Shown here: one piece after another, positions 10,582-20,705 of the stretch
How the letters are laid out: every line of letters starts with the position of its first letter
Numbering within the stretch: the first letter of the stretch is position 1
NCBI GenBank assembly: GCA_002811645.1
Contig: PDIP01000005.1
Coordinates: 250,920-314,919 of the forward strand
DNA length: 64,000 bases
Reading direction: 5' to 3'
From: Corallochytrium limacisporum
Lineage: Eukaryota; Opisthokonta
The notes under the pieces: generated by a model
Databases searched by the model: none
What the model was told of the DNA's origin: nothing
What the model saw: the letters and a program-made list of their open reading frames with translations, nothing else
Made by a program: the position numbers and the translations under genes

Positions 10582-13500
10582 ATGACAGTACCAAACCACC
10601 AGTCTACAATGAGCTCAAGGTCTGAGAAATCAGACCTCACTGCTGGTACCCTTACTGAGTCTATGGAGCGGCTTTCACAGAACGGCAGGTCACATAGCCG
10701 TAAGTGGACCTTAAGACGGGCGCGTAGTAGCAGCAATAGCAAGAGCGCAGACGACATCCTGGAGTGTGGGTTGTCTGAGCAAGCATGCCAGGAAAGGTCC
10801 AATAGTTTGAAACAGGTGCAGTCATCGATTAGTGCCGACATCAGTGAGGTTGAGGAGAAACGTTCCCGCTCAGTTAGTCGTACGAGAGACCAAAAGCCTG
10901 GCTCCTCTGGATTTTGGCAGAAAGACGGATACATTCGATCCACATGGACGAGCACTTCAGTTTTGCTTGGACTCTGCATCACGTTCTCATATGTGCTCGG
11001 AAGATGGGATGCTCACTGGGCGTTTGCAATTGGATTGGCATGCGCTTGTATGTGGGGAGTATATCGCCGTCGAGTTCGTCTCATGCGACGTATTGCCATC
11101 GATGAAAGACGGAAAGCACGAAGGAAGGCAATTATCACCGACTCGGAAAGCGTGGAATGGTTGAACGTATTCCTTGAAAAGTACTGGTACTTTTATGAGA
11201 GTCAACTGAGCAAAGGCCTTCGGGAAACGCTGGGCGGCACGATGAATGAATTCAAACCAGCCTTTGTGTCGAATTTCAACTTCAAGACATTCTCACTCGG
11301 CGATATGGCACCACAGATTAAGAACATGCGGTGCATCCAGCGAGACACATTCGGTCAGAGCATCAGCAGAAAGAGAGTGGTCTTGGATTGTGATGCGTCG
11401 TTCTTGGCACCCAGAGCGGATCTGATTCTGCAAATTAAGACAGTAATTGGGTTCACCCTGCCGGTTGCAATCACTGATGTTGTATGCACAGGTGTATTAA
11501 GGGTCGAGTTGGAGCTGGTGGACGAACCAATCCACATCAAGACAATTTCTGTGTGCTTCAAGGAAGAGGTACCTCCTGAAATTGACTTTTCTTTGGCCCC
11601 ACTGTCCAGTATCAATCTCATGGATGTGCCAGGCCTAGCAGGTTGGATTCGTGGATCGATCATGGCGACTGTGGAAGACACAATGATTGAGCCAGAACGT
11701 CTGACCATACCAATTATGGAAGACAAGGATGCCGCGGAAAATCAGGCTATGTACGCCTTAGGTGTGCTCATTATCAGTGTGGGCGGGGTCCACTGGAAGC
11801 ACAGAAATAAGGGCGATAGCGTTTCATATCAACTTCGGCTCAAGCTTGGCCAGCAGAAGTTATATTCGGGATTCAAGCAAGGTGGTCCAGCAGGAGTACA
11901 CTTTGACCACACGGAAGAGTTCGGATTCCTCATCAGCAAGACCTCCTTGCGACAGAGCATTGACATTGCCATTCTAGAAAAACATCGGAAGAGCCCTATT
12001 GTGCAGGGTCGGATTACTCTACAGGATCTCATAAAGAATGGGCAACAATCAGTCTCTCGTGATGCTAGGCCACTGATGGTAGATATGTCCGGTGATTTCC
12101 GTCTAAGTTACGAAGTCCTTACTGATCAAGACAAGCGGAAAAGCCAGCAGAGTGTTGAAAGACAGGAGCTTACGCGGCGATCGACGAATTCTGAGTTTGA
12201 TCACCAGAATGAGCGGGCAAACGTGTACGACCACTACAACCGGAAGGAAAGAGAGAGTCCACTTGGAGCCATTGCAACGCCAATGACACCGAGCGTACCC
12301 GCCTCCATCTTTGTTACCATTCACGATGGTGCCCATCTGCCTGCGATGGACCTGAATGGTAAGTCGGATCCGTATGTGGTGGTGAAGGCCAACCAAAAGA
12401 TTGTGATGAAGACTAGGACGGTCAAAGAGACCTTATTCCCGAAATTCAACGAATCTTTTGAAATTTTGGCTGACGACTTAAGCGATGTCACTCTGAACTT
12501 TGAATGCTATGATCGGGATGACATTGGCAGTGACGACTTCATGGGAATGGTACATCTCCCGCTGCTGCAGCTTGTTGAAGAACAGAATTTTGTGTCTGGC
12601 CACAGGGTTCTTGAGCTGAAGGTTTCCAGTGACGTGCGTAAGCGGTCCCAGGGAGCCCGCGATCGGCCAACGCTCACCGTGTCAGTCGTCGTACGTCCGT
12701 TCCACCGCGAGAGCCACTTTGCGACCATTATTGATAGCAGGTACACTCACAAAGGATCAAAAAATGCAGGCACGGACGACGACCACTCTGGTGCATTCTC
12801 CAAGGTTGGACAAGCGGCCAACAAAGTCTCTGCGGGTACTGGTAGAGTCGCTGGCGGGTTTGGAAAGGCAATTTTGAAGACATTGAGCGTGCCTGGACAC
12901 CTGGGCAAGAAGCTAGGCAATGTGCTCTCCGGTAATGACGATGCGCGTATCTCCCACGTTGACTCTCCTTTGGAGGTAGCGGAGAAGATGGACCATAGCG
13001 GTATTCTGCACATCACTTATGACTCCCACGAAGTCGGTGAAAACCTGGCGGTACAGACCTATCAGTATTACCTGCAGGTAATGTGTGATGAGAGCATGAT
13101 GGGCACGATTTCTTTAGATGAAAAGGCTAAACCAATTACTCTGGTCGTGCCCGACGAGGAGAAATCACAGGTCACACTCCGGTTATTGGCAAGTAGGGAG
13201 AACGCGTCCAAGTTGAACCAGGCGGTCATGTTCTACCCAGCCACCCTGCCCAAGGTGACCCAGTATGGGGGACCCGATGGTGGCCAGGAGCAGTTGAACT
13301 TCAGCAAATCCAACGCTCTGTCGGCTACGTCATTGACCAACTACCTCGCTGGTAGTGATTTGGACAAAACTGGCGAGCCCCTAGAAGATTGTGTGACTGT
13401 TTCGTTGAATTTGGAGTACACTGCCTGCGTAGATATGGAGGAACACGAAAAGGAAGCCTTGGGCGAGGAAGTGCTGCGTCTGCTGCCGCGCCGAAGCAGT

Positions 13501-14142
13501 CTTTATAGCGCAGCTCAGAGCAGCCACAGATCTACGAGTCCACGTAGTCAGATCTCTGGGGAATCCATTGCTGAACGCAACGAGGACGACAACGACGGCA
13601 AGGACGATGGCAATCACGCAGCCCTGATGGATGTCAACTCCAGGGAAACGAGATCAATTAGCAACAAGTTCAGGCAGACTATCTTCCGGAACAAATCTCC
13701 GACTAGCAATGGCAAGGTCAAGAGCCCAAAGCGGAAGTCATCCAGCGTTTCGGACCGAGGCATGTACTCAGCTGGGTTGAGTGAGGAGACCCCGGGAGGG
13801 ACTCTGATAATACAACGTGGCAAGGAGCTCGTCAAGAAAGAAGGAGATTCGGTTTATCTCAAGATCTTGCAGGGCAAGAAGACACTACAGAAGAGCATGG
13901 TCACCGGCCCGAATCAGAGTGGAGAGTATGTGTTCAACACCAAGGTAAAAATCCCACGCCATGATCACGGCCAGATCATGGTCGAGGTTTACAGGCATCA
14001 CAGTGTGCGACGGGAGGAGCGCATCTGTGGTACACTGGTTGACTTTTTGGAACAAATGATTGAAGACGGTGACAAAGCTCAAGAGATCAAATTGGACAAG
14101 GAAGCTGCATTGCTGATGATGCAGTACATCCCAGACATGTAA
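10582..14142 (+). CDS. Extended-synaptotagmin/tricalbin-like SMP and C2 domain protein
   Basis: An 1186-residue protein expected to tether the endoplasmic reticulum to the plasma membrane and move lipids. Order: a Ser/Arg-rich cytosolic N-terminus (1-115); a hydrophobic hairpin at about 122-162 for ER insertion; an SMP domain from about 188 (ESVEWLNVFLEKYW) to 375; a divergent C2 at about 385-500; a canonical C2 at about 575-680 with calcium-type aspartates in DLNGKSDPY and CYDRDDIGSDDF; and a further C2-like region near 1060-1180. Ser/Lys-rich linkers separate them. Tricalbins (about 1200-1500) and E-Syts (about 850-1100) bracket this length. No intron is apparent. It is convergent with PP1, 161 bp apart. 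Confidence 0.9.
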   Translation: MTVPNHQSTMSSRSEKSDLTAGTLTESMERLSQNGRSHSRKWTLRRARSSSNSKSADDILECGLSEQACQERSNSLKQVQSSISADISEVEEKRSRSVSRTRDQKPGSSGFWQKDGYIRSTWTSTSVLLGLCITFSYVLGRWDAHWAFAIGLACACMWGVYRRRVRLMRRIAIDERRKARRKAIITDSESVEWLNVFLEKYWYFYESQLSKGLRETLGGTMNEFKPAFVSNFNFKTFSLGDMAPQIKNMRCIQRDTFGQSISRKRVVLDCDASFLAPRADLILQIKTVIGFTLPVAITDVVCTGVLRVELELVDEPIHIKTISVCFKEEVPPEIDFSLAPLSSINLMDVPGLAGWIRGSIMATVEDTMIEPERLTIPIMEDKDAAENQAMYALGVLIISVGGVHWKHRNKGDSVSYQLRLKLGQQKLYSGFKQGGPAGVHFDHTEEFGFLISKTSLRQSIDIAILEKHRKSPIVQGRITLQDLIKNGQQSVSRDARPLMVDMSGDFRLSYEVLTDQDKRKSQQSVERQELTRRSTNSEFDHQNERANVYDHYNRKERESPLGAIATPMTPSVPASIFVTIHDGAHLPAMDLNGKSDPYVVVKANQKIVMKTRTVKETLFPKFNESFEILADDLSDVTLNFECYDRDDIGSDDFMGMVHLPLLQLVEEQNFVSGHRVLELKVSSDVRKRSQGARDRPTLTVSVVVRPFHRESHFATIIDSRYTHKGSKNAGTDDDHSGAFSKVGQAANKVSAGTGRVAGGFGKAILKTLSVPGHLGKKLGNVLSGNDDARISHVDSPLEVAEKMDHSGILHITYDSHEVGENLAVQTYQYYLQVMCDESMMGTISLDEKAKPITLVVPDEEKSQVTLRLLASRENASKLNQAVMFYPATLPKVTQYGGPDGGQEQLNFSKSNALSATSLTNYLAGSDLDKTGEPLEDCVTVSLNLEYTACVDMEEHEKEALGEEVLRLLPRRSSLYSAAQSSHRSTSPRSQISGESIAERNEDDNDGKDDGNHAALMDVNSRETRSISNKFRQTIFRNKSPTSNGKVKSPKRKSSSVSDRGMYSAGLSEETPGGTLIIQRGKELVKKEGDSVYLKILQGKKTLQKSMVTGPNQSGEYVFNTKVKIPRHDHGQIMVEVYRHHSVRREERICGTLVDFLEQMIEDGDKAQEIKLDKEAALLMMQYIPDM

Positions 14143-14303
14143 TGAATAGAAAATTCCATGTGCATAACTGTTTTGCTTTCTTTAATCGATGATGTTTGAT
14201 GGGAGTTCCCGTGTTGCCCTGCATGTGGTATTGCTAATGGATGTTGTCACGCCACATACCAGGGTGACAGGCTTGAAGCAAGTAGCCGTTACGGTCTAAT
14301 CAC

Positions 14304-15332
14304 TCAAGACTCACGTTTGGGACCCCGAGGCGGCGTCTGAGGCCTACCCTGCTGTGTTTGATCGTAACCAAACTTGGTCTTGCGAGTAGCTGGCTTGAGG
14401 ATCTGGAAAGAACACATCAAGCTCTCATCAATGCTCATCATGGCACCTGCATTGTCGAATTCGCCACAATAATTCGGTGCGCTGAAGAGCGTTACCAGTT
14501 GACGACGGGCAAAGAATTCATACCCATCTTCCACGACCTGATGGGCCCGACAGATCAGGTCCATATCGAACTTGGCCAAAAATTGTTGCACGACCTTAGG
14601 TCCGAAAGTGAAGCTCACACCACGATCATTCTCGCCGTACTCTACTGTATCCTTGTCTGGATCACTCCAGAGGAGATCACACAATAGTCCACTGTCGGGA
14701 ACGTCAGTGGGACGGATGATGCGCTTGATTGCATCCAGGCTCTGCAGATCTGGACTCAGGCCTCCATGACAGCAAAAGATCTTTTCATCGATGCTACAGG
14801 CAATGGGCAGACAATTGAAGCAGTCGGTGAAGGTCTTCCAAAGCTTAATATTGTACCGCCGCTTACATTCATCGTAGAACCCGTAAATTCTGTTGATACT
14901 CGCACACTCGTGATTTCCACGAAGCAAGAAAAAGTTTTCCGGGTACTTGATCTTGTAGGCCAACAGGAGGCAGATAGTCTCCAGACTTTGTTTACCCCGA
15001 TCAACATAGTCTCCAAGGAATAAGTAATTTGCCTCTGGTGGGAACCCCCCGTACTCAAACAGACGCAGGAGATCGTAGTATTGTCCATGGATGTCACCAC
15101 AGACCTTCAAAGGAGCTTCCAGTTCTAAAAAGGCGGGTTGGCTTTGGAAAATTTCCCGTGCCTTCAGGCAGAGCCCCCTCACTTCTTTCTCCAACAATTG
15201 GACTTGTTTACCAGGTCGTGCTCCACGCACCTCAAGCAAACGGGAAATTATGGAATCGACGTCAATATCGAACTCGTTGGAGGTGCCTTCGGAGCTCTTC
15301 TTGCCCTTGTCTGTATCGCTGCTTTCAGACAT
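14304..15332 (-). CDS. PPP1C: Serine/threonine protein phosphatase PP1 catalytic subunit
   Basis: A 342-residue PPP-family phosphatase. Metal-binding and catalytic motifs are intact: GDIHGQ at 79-84, GDYVDRG at 107-113, RGNHE at 138-142 and the C-terminal [11 protein letters not shown] at 284-294, including the toxin-reactive Cys of PP1. The core is nearly identical to animal PP1. The first about 22 residues form an acidic, Ser-rich extension slightly longer than usual. The C-terminus contains a TPPR segment, the site of inhibitory Cdk phosphorylation in PP1. Substrate choice is set by regulatory subunits that are not in this window. Confidence 0.97.
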   Translation of the reverse strand: MSESSDTDKGKKSSEGTSNEFDIDVDSIISRLLEVRGARPGKQVQLLEKEVRGLCLKAREIFQSQPAFLELEAPLKVCGDIHGQYYDLLRLFEYGGFPPEANYLFLGDYVDRGKQSLETICLLLAYKIKYPENFFLLRGNHECASINRIYGFYDECKRRYNIKLWKTFTDCFNCLPIACSIDEKIFCCHGGLSPDLQSLDAIKRIIRPTDVPDSGLLCDLLWSDPDKDTVEYGENDRGVSFTFGPKVVQQFLAKFDMDLICRAHQVVEDGYEFFARRQLVTLFSAPNYCGEFDNAGAMMSIDESLMCSFQILKPATRKTKFGYDQTQQGRPQTPPRGPKRES

Positions 15333-16218
15333 TGTGTCTTATTTTGTATTGTCTATATGTGATAATCTTCTATGGATGAATTAGTCACGTTGATTAGCCG
15401 ATAAAATTCGAACTATGAATGTGCCTCTTGCCTGTGTCAGCAAAACAATAAACTTCCTAATTTGATTCTTTAATTACTTCCGACCCAAACAGTCAAACTC
15501 CCAGAATCAAGTGGCAATACGGTCTTTCTACCTACTTACACACAATTGTAGGGTACCCAACAGCCTCACAGTAATGTGAAATGCGTGTACTGCGCCGATC
15601 CATTCCGGTTCCCTTCTAAAATACCTTCCCGAAGCCGCCTCCTTCGGGGTTGTTACCGGCAATTCTAGTGAACCGTTGGGCGCCAAACTCAACCAATGGC
15701 TGACCACCAGGCGAGCACTGGCAGTGGTGGTAGCTGTGATATGCGGGCCGGAGACGCAGAGAGAGCGCCAAGAACAGAACCCCCTTTAGTGTGTCCGCCT
15801 TCGACCCTCCTCGAAATATTTTTTTCGTCCTTCTCTGCCAGCGCCGTTGGCCTTGGAAATATTGGCTGTTCGGTAGTGAAAGTACAGACACAGCGACCCC
15901 CACAACATTATTTAGCACTTTCACTATAGAAACCGATTGAGGACTCTGTATTTTGTATACTTACGGTTTTGAAATTGAGTGGTCTTCCGAACGCTGTAGT
16001 TGGCATGAAAGATCTTGCCCAGCCATCGCACAGCCGTAGACAGAAGGCACAAGATGGTAAACAGTAGATTGATGGAAACATGTGCTATACGACAGCATAC
16101 ATGGACTTTTAGCCAGGAATATTTTATTATATATATGTGTGATGTATTGTGAAAGTGTTTGCACTGAAGAATAGAACGATATAGTTTATGATACCTTGAT
16201 TGACGGATGCTCTCGCAT
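15333..16218. other. Intergenic region between PP1 start and PXMP4 end
   Basis: About 0.9 kb upstream of PP1 and downstream of PXMP4, both on the minus strand. No gene was recognised. A TTTCACTATAG word at 15917-15927 is a near match to the TTCACTATGG element seen elsewhere in the window. Confidence 0.45.
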
Positions 16219-16836
16219 TTACCTAAGACCGGGCTTATTGTACCAAAGGAAGTTGTTGAGATTGTCATACTTCTCACTGTCATGATACAGGTAGTCCATC
16301 GATGCACGAAGCGAAGGCTGCAGTGTACCGGGCTCAAACTCGAACAGCCACATAACGATGGCCCACACAAGAGATGCGAAGATGGGGTGCGAGTCGCCGT
16401 CTGGGGTGGCAAGAACCCCACGACGTTTCGCGGTCCGGATCAGACCAAAGATAATGCGAGAGAACAAGTACATATTGATCTGGTTATTCACGTTGTTGTT
16501 CTCGCCGAACACGTAATAGCCTCCGATTAAACCAGCTACGAATGGATGCCACTCCTGCATTTTCTCCACTCCTGTGACCTTGCGAAGCGCCAAATTAAGA
16601 GTCTTGTAGATAAAGACAAAAGTACCCAGGTTCCTTGCATGCTGTTTGGTAGCCCTGAAGATGCCACGGGCCATCTGCTGCAAGTTGCCAGACTTGAACA
16701 GCAGAGTCATGACCAGGGCATGGGGGAAACGGATCTTAATACCGTAGACCAAACCATTGCGGACACCCTTTACGAGGTTCAAGATGTCGCGGTAAGGCCC
16801 CGGGTTAGCCAGGAGACTATTGAATGCTTCCGCCAT
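16219..16836 (-). CDS. PXMP4: Peroxisomal membrane protein 4 (PMP24)
   Basis: A 205-residue integral peroxisomal membrane protein of the Tim17/Tim22/Tim23/PMP24 superfamily. The match covers the full length of animal PXMP4, including GVRNGLVYGIKIRFPHALVM, the FGENNNVNNQINMYL signature, and the C-terminal LQPSLRASMDYLYHDS region. Several short hydrophobic helices are visible. Human PXMP4 is 212 residues, so the gene looks complete. Its exact transport role is not established. The window also holds a peroxisomal acyl-CoA oxidase about 27 kb away. It is divergent from RPL12 by 1.2 kb. Confidence 0.95.
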   Translation of the reverse strand: MAEAFNSLLANPGPYRDILNLVKGVRNGLVYGIKIRFPHALVMTLLFKSGNLQQMARGIFRATKQHARNLGTFVFIYKTLNLALRKVTGVEKMQEWHPFVAGLIGGYYVFGENNNVNNQINMYLFSRIIFGLIRTAKRRGVLATPDGDSHPIFASLVWAIVMWLFEFEPGTLQPSLRASMDYLYHDSEKYDNLNNFLWYNKPGLR

Positions 16837-17401
16837 TTTGGTTCAGTTTCTGTTGAGTCGGTTATAAACGGTTTCCTTATTTAGATCCCTCACACGTATG
16901 CACACCATACAACCTAAACTTTATAGACTAGACCCTGCTCACATACTGTTGCGAAACCAGTTCATCTTAAGTACTGGTCGAATGCAGTCCTTACCCGGTC
17001 CACTATCCAACTGTGAATACAAGTAAACCACTTCACGCCACTGGCTATTACAAGGCAGTAGGGGCCCAGTGGAACCCGTGCACAGTCCTTTAAAATGGCG
17101 TGCGGCAAAAGAGCCACTTTCTTGAGGGTCACGTTGGTGCCGGGCCATTTCACGGCCAGCAAACTTTGCGGAGCGCCGACGGGTGCGGCGCCAATAGTTC
17201 CGCACGCTAAGCACCGAACCCGGCTCACGGCCGAGGTGAAAGGGGGGACACCAGACCCAGACAATGAAAAATCTGGGACGAAATGAATGGCCAGGGGCCA
17301 CCTATTTTTAGCAAATTGATCCCACGACTGCTTTCCATCAGTTAGAAGGAAGGAACGGTCCGTGAACATGAGATGACCCGACCCGTCCCTTCTTCCGTGT
17401 G

Positions 17402-17411
17402 TTCACTATGG
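17402..17411 (+). promoter_or_regulatory. TTCACTATGG element, copy 1
   Basis: An exact 10-base word that recurs at 17445 and, on the other strand, at 29640. It lies in the PXMP4/RPL12 intergenic region. A regulatory role is inferred only from recurrence in noncoding DNA. Confidence 0.25.
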
Positions 17412-17444
17412 AGACCTGTCCAAGACGGGGGGTATTTGGGTACA

Positions 17445-17454
17445 TTCACTATGG
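17445..17454 (+). promoter_or_regulatory. TTCACTATGG element, copy 2
   Basis: Second exact copy, 43 bp after the first and in the same orientation. The match extends beyond the 10-mer only weakly, so this is not a simple tandem duplication. Confidence 0.25.
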
Positions 17455-18068
17455 ATTTTAGTGACATACGGAGGACTTATATATCTTCCACCAGAAAAAA
17501 CACACATACACAGGCACACACACAATTTTCCCCACAGCAAAACTTTTGAAAGAAACACCAGCGACAGAATATTACTAATTCGGCCTCCTGGCTCTGCCCC
17601 TAGTTCATACATTATATATGGATCCGTGTGCCTCCATCGTTTCATACATAATGTTCCCGTTATATAGTAAATGTACCGCATCCTGGTTCTGTACTGGACG
17701 GATTCGCCGTTCCTCGGGCCATTGTCTATAGCAAGAACGCGTGGGGCAGTACTCAGAGGATGGGCCGCTGTGTAACCCACAGTACCTGCTATACACAGTC
17801 GAGGCAGAATCCAATGCGAATTGGAGTGCAATGCCGACTAGATGGCAGGACTACGCTAGTCTTCCTCGTTACAGTGGTGATACAGTCATGCAAAGGCCAT
17901 ATTACGGCTTGTCTGACTCACTGTAGTGCTATAAAACTAGTCCTGCGGTGTACATATTCCATAACTTACGATTTGTATTTAAGGAAAAGTGCATCATTAG
18001 TTTGGTCGGTCCTTAGCGGATACATCCATACTTAACCTTCCTAATTCTTTTTTGAATATCTTTTCAAT

Positions 18069-18859
18069 ATGCCTCCTAAGTTCGATCCCAATGAGATCAA
18101 GGTGAGTAAGTATATAGATAATTGTAACAAAATTATTCAGCGAGAAGGTTTTTATGCAATGAAGAATGGAAAGAGCTCGGAATGTATGTCAGAACATCAG
18201 CTCATATAATCATGGGGTGTTGGACACAAGAAGTACATGGTCATGTATGCATTGTAGACGGGTTGAATTAAACCTACACCTCCCATTCGGCTCTGGATGA
18301 AGCCTCTCTATTGAATGATAGAATTTAACTCTCGGGTAGCGATCACGATATACTAACATTGGTTTATAATTTCCCCCTTAATTTTTTCCTTTCTACAGTC
18401 TACCTTCGCTGCACTGGTGGTGAAGTTGGTGCCACTTCTGCTCTGGCCCCCAAGATCGGTCCTCTTGGTCTGTCCCCTAAGAAGGTCGGTGAGGACATCG
18501 CCAAGGCCACCAAGGACTGGAAGGGTCTGCGTGTGACCGTCTCTCTGACCATCCAGAATCGTCAGGCTAAGGTTGCCGTGGTCCCATCTGCCTCTTCTCT
18601 GGTCATTCGTGCTCTGAAGGAGCCTGTGCGTGACCGCAAGAAGGAGAAGAACATCCTTCACAACGGTAACATCGCCATGGATGATATCTACGACATTGCC
18701 CGCACCATGCGCCCCCGCTCCATGGCCCGCGAGTTCAGTGGTACCTGCAAGGAGATCCTTGGTACTGCCCAGTCTGTGGGCTGCACCGTTGACGGCAAGC
18801 ACCCCCACGACATCATCGACGCCATTAACTCTGGCGACCATGTGTGCCCCTCCGAGTAA
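18069..18859 (+). CDS. RPL12: 60S ribosomal protein L12 (uL11), two exons
   Basis: The cytosolic uL11 protein of the ribosomal stalk base, which binds the GTPase-centre rRNA. Exon 1 is 18069-18105 and exon 2 is 18399-18859; joined they give 165 residues, the exact eukaryotic length. The junction falls in codon 13 and yields EIKVIYLRC, as expected for the family. The 293-bp intron starts GTAAGTATAT, has a perfect TACTAAC branch site at 18351-18357 and ends TTTCTACAG. The rest matches throughout: [32 protein letters not shown] and the C-terminal GTAQSVGC...HPHDII. Its codon usage is strongly biased to C-ending codons, as expected for high expression. No snoRNA was recognised in the intron. Confidence 0.96.
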
Positions 18860-19409
18860 AGAATATCACTCCCCTTGCGTCAAACATAGTCTTTATTATT
18901 ACATTCCTACATCTGTACATCCAGCAGTCCGGCTATTGTTGTGATTGTGGCATGCTCCGAATTCAGTCTCCATGTCCCGTGAACCAAGACCAGATTGCAT
19001 AGACCGGCATGCCATTGACTAAGTCATTGGGTTCTTCGTTTATCCCCCTTCTTTTGCCCTTGCCTCCTTCCGCCGCCGCTGCTACTCTCCTCCCCTACTC
19101 CGCGCGCAGCTGCGCGGGTTTTTCCTTAGTGGAGTACGGCTACCGATGAGAGCGCCCCGGGTGCTAGGGGAAGACGGGAACACAGCTTAAGGAAGCTAAG
19201 TACTGCGAGTTTGGATGTTTGTTATGGTATTTATTAAATCTACATGGATTGTTTTCTTACATAAGACTCTGCTTGTACTGTTTGGTTCATGAAATAGTTC
19301 GTGCGAATCAGTATTCTCGTTCAAAGCGTTCGTTGAACTCGTTTATATGGCAACAGTATTAATTGCTCCAATGGTTGGATAGCAACAGACACATATCTCT
19401 AATACAATC
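18860..19409. other. Intergenic region RPL12 / CRIB-protein gene
   Basis: About 550 bp. It includes the RPL12 3' UTR and the promoter of the next plus-strand gene. A 14-bp perfect palindrome (CGCGCAGCTGCGCG) at 19103-19116 is followed within 2 bp by TTTTT and could form a GC-rich hairpin. No gene was recognised. Confidence 0.4.
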
Positions 19410-20255
19410 ATGTTCCTGTTTGGAAAGAGCAAAAAGTCTGGAAAAGACAGCCTACCGAGGTCAGGCAATAAAGGAAGCCTATCAAGGTCAAGCAATAAAG
19501 GAAGCACTGGTAATGTGTCAAGGCAGGGATCTCAGAAGCATGTACGAGTGGAGAGCAACAGTGGTAACTTCCGCCGTAAACGAGCTGGCAGCGCTACAGG
19601 GACACCAAACGCTATTGAGATTAGTAATCCCATTGCATTCCGTCATATAGAGCACAAAACTATGAAGAAACAGTTTCTTCTGGCGGCACAGAAACAGCGG
19701 GATCTTGCGGAAAGGAAGAAGAACCAACAGATGAGACCAGTGGGCAGTGAGGCACAACTGGCTGGCTTTTTAGAGAATTTTGAGGAGGCGATCGAGGGTG
19801 CTATGTCGACATCGGTAGCCGAGGACGTCTTTGACGCTGCCCTGAGTCAACCCAGCAGCCCAGCTGTGGCAATCAAGACCGTGCGCGGAAGACGCATCCA
19901 CGACACAGTGCGCAAATTGAAAACGGTGCGCCATGTTCTGTCAGACACTGAAAAGGAGAAATACTTGGATATCAGCGAAAAAGTGTTCAAAGACAAGTCA
20001 AAGGGACTTCCTCATTTCCTTTATACGTATGCAACGTGTTCACCTGGCGAAGAAGGCGGGTGGGACACTCCGGGTCAGTGGATAGGCATGTACTCCATTG
20101 AGGAGCTGCAGTCATTTGATGATTTCTTGCGCGAGTCTCACAAGCTGGAGACAATGCGTTTGGCTACCGATCAGGATCGGAAGAAAGACGCGATCCTGGC
20201 AGAGATGACCCAACTATTGCAGGAGCTTCTGGCTCAGGAGGCGACAAAGGCCTGA
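19410..20255 (+). CDS. CRIB-motif protein, putative Cdc42/Rac effector
   Basis: A 281-residue protein with no recognised full-length family. Residues 70-82 read IEISNPIAFRHIEH, fitting the CRIB consensus I-S-x-P-x2-F-x-H-x2-H; only the Val-Gly after the last His is replaced by Lys-Thr. CRIB motifs bind GTP-loaded Cdc42 or Rac. The 68 residues before it are basic and Ser/Gly-rich, with a threefold degenerate repeat around SGNKGS / SSNKGS / SRQGS, suitable for binding acidic membranes. The remainder is helical and charged, with a compact segment near 205-240 (FLYTYATC...GQWIGMYSIEELQSFDDF). No kinase, WH1 or SH3 domain is present. It resembles small CRIB-only effectors in layout, but orthology is not shown. 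Confidence 0.7.
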   Translation: MFLFGKSKKSGKDSLPRSGNKGSLSRSSNKGSTGNVSRQGSQKHVRVESNSGNFRRKRAGSATGTPNAIEISNPIAFRHIEHKTMKKQFLLAAQKQRDLAERKKNQQMRPVGSEAQLAGFLENFEEAIEGAMSTSVAEDVFDAALSQPSSPAVAIKTVRGRRIHDTVRKLKTVRHVLSDTEKEKYLDISEKVFKDKSKGLPHFLYTYATCSPGEEGGWDTPGQWIGMYSIEELQSFDDFLRESHKLETMRLATDQDRKKDAILAEMTQLLQELLAQEATKA

Positions 20256-20455
20256 AGAGTTTGTATAGGATCATATTTTATGTCTACTGTACCCTGTTTC
20301 GTATGGTCTTGTGTTCGTATTTGTCTTCATCTGTCTTGTGTTTTCATTTATCGTACAGTACCTACAGTGATGATTTCCAAATCCTTCTGCAAATCAAGAC
20401 TCTTGGTATCTGCCTTACTCCCCTTTGCAGACGGCTTAGTGGTACTATCTATTGT

Positions 20456-20593
20456 TTATGATCGGGCCCGGCCCTTCGGACCAACATGATTGGAACCAAG
20501 CGATGCCTGGCTGCCCTCGGGGCCGACTCTTTTCGTCGATCCGCCTTTGCTAGAGGCACCCTTTGCATTGGCCCCGGTTGGTCTTGTAGACAT
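20456..20593 (-). CDS. Possible small basic protein or last exon (uncertain)
   Basis: An open frame of 45 codons from an ATG (MSTRPTGANAKG...) to TAA, basic and rich in Gly, Ser and Lys, ending GPKGRARS. The frame stays open upstream for eight more codons until a TAG that is also a plausible 3' splice site (GAATTTAG). It could therefore be a terminal exon of a minus-strand gene whose earlier exon overlaps the acidic frame on the plus strand. No family was recognised; it may be chance. Confidence 0.2.
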   Translation of the reverse strand: MSTRPTGANAKGASSKGGSTKRVGPEGSQASLGSNHVGPKGRARS

Positions 20594-20705
20594 CACCTTC
20601 TCTGTAGGTGTAGCCTAAATTCTATCCTCACGGTATTTTGCTTAATCAGGAGTAAGAGTGAAGGCCTTGAGCACGTCCGCGAATGACTTGGCTCCAATAT
20701 GTGCG

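Larger units (their letters stand above)
16837..18068. other. Divergent intergenic region, PXMP4 / RPL12
   Basis: About 1.2 kb with no recognised coding sequence. It contains two exact copies of TTCACTATGG 43 bp apart and a TAAAATGGCGTGCGG word near 17091-17105. The RPL12 promoter and 5' UTR must lie at its right end, where an AT-rich leader runs into the CAATATGCC start context. Confidence 0.5.

Noticed and set aside
18106-18398. snoRNA inside the RPL12 intron
   Set aside because: A GATGA-like box is present but no paired D box or H/ACA layout could be seen.
18353-18841. 162-codon minus-strand frame
   Set aside because: Antisense of RPL12 exon 2.
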